From CAZRGV01 sp964599655 (GTDB taxonomy: Bacteria > Planctomycetota > Planctomycetia > Isosphaerales > Isosphaeraceae): a DNA stretch of 9,873 nt. The stretch is taken from NCBI GenBank assembly GCA_964599655.1, contig CAZRGV010000188.1, positions 1-9,873 on the forward strand, read 5' to 3'. Both the position numbers and the translations under genes were made by a program. Positions within the stretch are counted from its first letter, which is position 1, and every line of letters begins with the position of its first letter. Below, piece by piece: positions 6,232 through 9,873 of the stretch. The notes below the pieces were generated by a model. The model had not been told where the DNA came from. It saw only the letters and a program-made list of their open reading frames with translations, and did no database searches.

Positions 6232-9200
6232 ATGAACAAATTCATCAGCTCATCGTTGAGTAATCCCTACGCCGTCACGGTCGGCGCCCTGACGGTCGTC
6301 GTGCTGGGCGCGCTTTGCGCGTTGATGATCCCGGTCGACATCCTCCCGGTGTTCAACAGCCCGGCCGTGCAGACCCTGACCTTCTACGGCGGCATGCCCG
6401 CCAATAGTATCGAAAACGACATCACCAACCGCATGGAACGCTGGACCGGACAGGCCGCCGGCACCAAGCGGCAGGAATCCCGCTCTATCGTCGGTGCCAG
6501 CATCGTCCGCAACTACTTCCAGGACGGCGTCGATCCCAACGGCGCCTTGACCCAGGTCAACAGCCTGGCGCTGTCGACCTTGCCCAACCTGCCGCCGGGC
6601 ACCCTGCCGCCGGTCGTCCTGCCGTTCGACCCGACCAGCACCACGCCGGTCTGCCTCGTCGCGCTGAACAGCAAGTCGCAAACCGAGTCGATCCTCTACG
6701 ACGTCGGCCGCTATGAAGTCCGCAACATGATCATGGGCATCCAGGGGGCCGTCGCGCCGGTCGTCTACGGCGGCAAGATCCGGGCCGTCATGATCTACCT
6801 CGACCGCGAGAAAATGCAGGCGCGGAACCTCTCGCCGCTGGACGTCATGCAGGCGATGGACAAGTACAACGTCTTCCTGCCGACCGGCGACGCCAAGTTC
6901 GGCTCGACCGATTACGCCATCGACAGCAACTCGATGTTCCTCAACATCGAGGAAATGGGCGACATCCCGCTCCGAAGCAGGCACGGCAACGCGGCCTTCA
7001 TTCGCGACGTCGCCAAGCCGATGGACTCCAGCTTCATCCAGACGAACGTGGTGCGCGTCGACGGAGCGCGCCAGGTCTATATCCCGGTGTTCCGCCAGCT
7101 CGGGGCCAGCACCCTGAGCGTCGTGCAGACCCTGCGGAACCAGCTCGACGGTTTCCAGTCGCGGCTGACCCGGCCAGGCATCGATCTCGAACTGGTCATG
7201 GATCAGTCCATCTATGTCAAAAAGTCGATTGAAAGCCTGATGCAGGAGGGCATCCTCGGGGCCATTTTGTGCTCACTGGTCATTCTGCTGTTCCTCGGCG
7301 AGTGGCGGATGACGATGATCGCCGCCATGACGCTGCCGCTGGCGGTCATGGCCGCGCTTTGCGGCTTGTACTTCACCGGCAACACGATCAACGTCATGAC
7401 GCTGGCCGGTCTGTCGCTGGCCATCGGTCCGATGGTCGATATCGCGATCATCTGCCTGGAGAACACCCACCGGCATCTCGGCATGGGCTCCAACCCCCAG
7501 GAAGCCGCCTTCCTGGGAACCCGCGAGGTGGCCATGCCCGCCCTCGTCGCCAGCCTTTGTACCCTGCTGGTCCTCTCTCCGCTGGCGTTCATGCCCGGAC
7601 TCGGACAGTTCCTCTTCCGGCCCATGGCCTGGGCCGTAACCTTCTCCATGGTCTCGGCCTTCATCCTCGCTCTCTCGTTCGTCCCGTCCTACAGCAACCT
7701 GCTCCTCCGGCCGCACGCAGGTCACGGCCTCGACGAGGGCGGGGACGGAAACGGCCAGCTCCCCTCCCGCCAAGACCCCAACCACGGGTCGAGTCACAAC
7801 CCGATCACGCGGCTCTTCGCCGCCTGGGAGGGGATGATCAACGGCGGGATCCGTTGGTACACCCGGCTCCTGGATCGCGTCATGAAGGTCCGCGTCCTGG
7901 TCGTCGCCGTGGCGGTCGGCCTGCTGCTGGCCACCGTCCTCGGCCTCGGCACCCGGCTCCGCCGCGAGTTCTTCCCCGAGGTCGACGCCGGCGCCTTCGA
8001 AATCTATGTCCGAGCCCCGTCCGGGACCCGCATCGAGCTGACCGAGCAACGCATCAGCCAGGTCGAGGATTTCATCCGTAAGACCATCCCGAACCGCGAC
8101 CTCGAGCTGTTCATCTCCGAGCTGGGCGTCACCCCCGACTGGTCGGCCGCCTACACCCCCAACGCCGGCCCGATGGACGCCGTCGTCAAGGTCCAGCTCT
8201 CCGAGCACCGTTCCAAGTCGGCCCAGGAATACGTCGACCTGCTCCGCCGCGGATTCCACGACCACGCGCGATTCAAGGACCTCGAATTCTCATTCGACGC
8301 CGGCGGCATGATCCGTGGCGCCATGAACGAAGGCAAGTCCACACCGATCAACATCCGTGTCACCGGCAAGGATCAGAAACAAGCCCATGCCATCGCCACC
8401 GCCATCAAGGGCAAGGTCGAAAAGGTCAACGGCGTCGTCGACGCGCGCGTCATCCAGCGCCTCAACTACGCCGAGTATTTCCTCAACGTCGACCGCGCCA
8501 AGGCGGCCGACCTCGGTCTGACCCAGGTCGACGTCATGCGGAACGTCGTCGCCGCCTTCAATTCCTCGATCCAGTTCAACAAACAGAATTTCTGGATCGA
8601 TCCCAAGAGCCACAACCAATACTTCGTCGGCGTCTCATATCTCGAAAAGGACATCAAGTCGATCGAAACACTCCTCGACATCCCCATCACCGGCCTCGAC
8701 CAAAAAGTCCCCGTTCCCCTCCGAAACCTCGTGACCATCACCAAGACCTCCGTGCCCACCGAGGTCAAGCACTACAACATCCAGCCCACCATCGAGCTGA
8801 CCATGGGCGTGCAAGGCCGCGACCTCGGCCACGTCGCCGATGACGTCGTCAAGGTCGTCGACGCGTTCGGCGTCCGGCAACCCGACAAGAGCTGGGCCCC
8901 CTACGACCCCGAGGCCTCCGGCACCGGCAAGACCCTCAAGGGCACCAAAATCGTGCTCAGCGGCGAGTACGAACGCATGGAACAGACCTTCCACGACCTG
9001 GGTATCGGCCTGATCCTCGCGTCCATGCTCATTTACTTCCTCATGGTCTCACTCTTTAAGTCGTACATCACCCCACTGGTCATCCTCTTCGCCGTGCCGA
9101 TCGGCCTGGTGGGCGTGATCACGATGCTCTACCTGACGCACACGGCCATCAACGTGCAATCGCTGCTGGGCGTGATCTTCATGGTCGGCATCGTCGTGTC

Positions 9201-9555
9201 GAACACGGTGCTGCTGGTCGACTTCGCCCAGAACCTCCGGGTCGAAGAGGGGCTGACGCCCGACCAGGCCATTCGCAAGGCCGCGTCGATCCGCGTGCGG
9301 CCCGTCGTCATGACGGCCCTCGCCGCCTTCTTCGCCCTGGTCCCCATGGCCATGGCCGTCGAACGCGGCAGCGAGGCCAACGCCCCGCTCGGCCGAGCCG
9401 TCATCGGCGGCTTGCTTGCCGGACTCGTCACGACCCTGCTCGTCGTGCCGTCCCTCTACTCGCTGGCCGTCCGAGACCGGCCCGAGGACGCCCTCCGACG
9501 CGACTCGCAACCCGACTCCCTGACCGAACCCGCCCCCGACGCCGGCTGGGTCTGA
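6232..9555 (+). CDS. RND-family efflux permease (AcrB/HAE1-like), without an adaptor gene in the window
   Basis: The 1107-residue inner-membrane pump has the RND layout: TM1 at about 12-35, periplasmic loop 36-335, TM2-TM6 at about 338-493, TM7 at about 552-573, second periplasmic loop about 575-920, TM8-TM12 at about 923-1078, then a polar tail. Family signs are IPVDILPVF (33-41), 'GG.PA..IE..IT..ME' (53-69), LPNLPPGTLPP (117-127), SGEYERMEQTF (910-920) and GVIFMVGIVVSNTVLLVDF (980-998). In the TM4 proton-relay site (AcrB: VDDA) it reads VDIA, with D403 kept and I404 in place of the second Asp; in TM10 the AcrB Lys region reads VVSN. A Gly/Asp/Ser-rich insert at about 495-525 and a loop at about 880-905 make it longer than the usual 1020-1070. 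The ATG follows a modest GGATGGA site. No adaptor or TolC-like gene lies next to it. Substrate unknown. Confidence 0.95.
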   Translation: MNKFISSSLSNPYAVTVGALTVVVLGALCALMIPVDILPVFNSPAVQTLTFYGGMPANSIENDITNRMERWTGQAAGTKRQESRSIVGASIVRNYFQDGVDPNGALTQVNSLALSTLPNLPPGTLPPVVLPFDPTSTTPVCLVALNSKSQTESILYDVGRYEVRNMIMGIQGAVAPVVYGGKIRAVMIYLDREKMQARNLSPLDVMQAMDKYNVFLPTGDAKFGSTDYAIDSNSMFLNIEEMGDIPLRSRHGNAAFIRDVAKPMDSSFIQTNVVRVDGARQVYIPVFRQLGASTLSVVQTLRNQLDGFQSRLTRPGIDLELVMDQSIYVKKSIESLMQEGILGAILCSLVILLFLGEWRMTMIAAMTLPLAVMAALCGLYFTGNTINVMTLAGLSLAIGPMVDIAIICLENTHRHLGMGSNPQEAAFLGTREVAMPALVASLCTLLVLSPLAFMPGLGQFLFRPMAWAVTFSMVSAFILALSFVPSYSNLLLRPHAGHGLDEGGDGNGQLPSRQDPNHGSSHNPITRLFAAWEGMINGGIRWYTRLLDRVMKVRVLVVAVAVGLLLATVLGLGTRLRREFFPEVDAGAFEIYVRAPSGTRIELTEQRISQVEDFIRKTIPNRDLELFISELGVTPDWSAAYTPNAGPMDAVVKVQLSEHRSKSAQEYVDLLRRGFHDHARFKDLEFSFDAGGMIRGAMNEGKSTPINIRVTGKDQKQAHAIATAIKGKVEKVNGVVDARVIQRLNYAEYFLNVDRAKAADLGLTQVDVMRNVVAAFNSSIQFNKQNFWIDPKSHNQYFVGVSYLEKDIKSIETLLDIPITGLDQKVPVPLRNLVTITKTSVPTEVKHYNIQPTIELTMGVQGRDLGHVADDVVKVVDAFGVRQPDKSWAPYDPEASGTGKTLKGTKIVLSGEYERMEQTFHDLGIGLILASMLIYFLMVSLFKSYITPLVILFAVPIGLVGVITMLYLTHTAINVQSLLGVIFMVGIVVSNTVLLVDFAQNLRVEEGLTPDQAIRKAASIRVRPVVMTALAAFFALVPMAMAVERGSEANAPLGRAVIGGLLAGLVTTLLVVPSLYSLAVRDRPEDALRRDSQPDSLTEPAPDAGWV

Positions 9556-9582
9556 GATCATCGTCGATCTCACGCAAATCCA

Positions 9583-9620
9583 CGAGGCCCGGCCGTTCGA
9601 CGCGGAACCGCCGGGCCTCG
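9583..9620 (+). terminator. Terminator-like hairpin after the RND gene
   Basis: CGAGGCCCGGC (9583-9593) pairs with GCCGGGCCTCG (9610-9620). After one mismatch the stem continues with GTTC 9595-9598 and GAAC 9605-9608, closing a 6-nt loop. GGTCTTTCCTC follows, giving a short T-run. It starts 28 nt after the stop, which argues against co-transcription of an adaptor gene downstream. Confidence 0.75.
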
Positions 9621-9728
9621 GGTCTTTCCTCAACACCGGGCCCCTGGAGGATGGCAACGTCGTCCTCAGGCCCAACACCCTTGAGAGACCCGCCGGCTCG
9701 TCAACCAGGGCGGCGAACAACCAAGCTC

Positions 9729-9796
9729 AGCGGACCCGGCCACGGACCACTGAGCGACGAGAGTCGAGCACGAGCGGCCCGTGGCCGGGGTCCGCT
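9729..9796. terminator. Second long imperfect hairpin, possibly for a gene entering from the right
   Basis: A 17-nt arm (9729-9745, AGCGGACCCGGCCACGG) pairs with an 18-nt arm (9779-9796) with a single bulged base, around a 33-nt loop. No gene in the window needs a second terminator here, so it may serve a minus-strand gene beyond the right edge or be another repeat. Confidence 0.4.
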
Positions 9797-9835
9797 GCAG
9801 CGCGAGGTTAGGCGGCGCTCCTTCGGAATGGGTGC

Positions 9836-9858
9836 CACTGGCGGCTCGCCCGCCAGTG
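9836..9858 (+). repeat. Solitary copy of the array palindrome with paired base changes
   Basis: The arms CACTGGCGG and CCGCCAGTG surround loop CTCGC, preceded by GGGTGC as in several array copies. Compared with the array consensus, the left arm has T to C and the right arm has A to G at the paired position, so the 9-bp stem stays perfect. It lies about 9 kb from the array, showing that the element is dispersed and not only tandem. Confidence 0.88.
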
Positions 9859-9873
9859 TCTGCGACGGGCCCG

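Larger units (their letters stand above)
9556..9873. other. Downstream region of the RND gene: hairpins and a dispersed repeat, no gene seen
   Basis: No credible coding frame is seen in these 318 bp. The stretch contains a small stem overlapping the stop codon (TGAGATC 9553-9559 with GATCTCA 9566-9572), a terminator-like hairpin, a second long imperfect hairpin, and one copy of the palindrome that fills the left end of the window. Confidence 0.7.

Noticed and set aside
5801..6235. 144-codon frame whose TGA overlaps the RND start codon (ATGA), suggesting translational coupling
   Set aside because: The product is Pro/Arg-rich without motifs, lacks a ribosome site and has a codon pattern unlike the real genes; the ATGA overlap is probably chance.

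Overview
The window is a high-GC bacterial scaffold piece that looks like Planctomycetota, most likely an Isosphaera-type lineage. The pointers are a DUF1571 protein, a small cysteine-containing protein of a type I associate with planctomycetes, a remnant of a PmoA-like (DUF6807) secreted protein, very GC-rich third codon positions, and a dispersed palindromic repeat. No database search was possible, so the lineage is inferred.

Layout, left to right. Positions 1-854 are an array of about 17 short palindromes (arms CACTGGTGG / CCACCAGTG around a 5-nt loop) in both orientations, arranged as composite units including a 106-bp repeat and three essentially identical 85-bp repeats, and interrupted by a 100-N assembly gap (101-200). 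Next to it on the minus strand, 893-1396 holds what I read as a decayed, frame-shifted N-terminal part of a secreted DUF6807-type protein that no single open frame reveals. A DUF1499 membrane-anchored protein (1350-1853, +) follows. It converges with, and overlaps by 13 bp, a 95-residue putative zinc-binding protein (1841-2128, -). A membrane-anchored DUF1571 protein (2445-3377, -) is divergent from thiC (3697-5040, +), the short-form radical SAM enzyme that makes the thiamin pyrimidine. A strong hairpin follows thiC. About 1.2 kb with no convincing gene (5041-6231) separates it from a 1107-residue RND efflux permease (6232-9555, +). The permease is followed by a terminator-like hairpin, a second long hairpin, and a further copy of the left-end palindrome (9836-9858).

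The genes do not form an obvious shared pathway. ThiC is housekeeping thiamin biosynthesis. The RND pump stands alone, with no adaptor or outer-membrane partner in the window. The DUF1499, DUF1571 and small Cys proteins have no assigned biochemical role. The strongest leads are the palindrome family, whose distant copy at the right end carries a base change on one arm and the matching change on the other, and the hidden pseudogene whose reading frame ends about 40 bp from the array edge.
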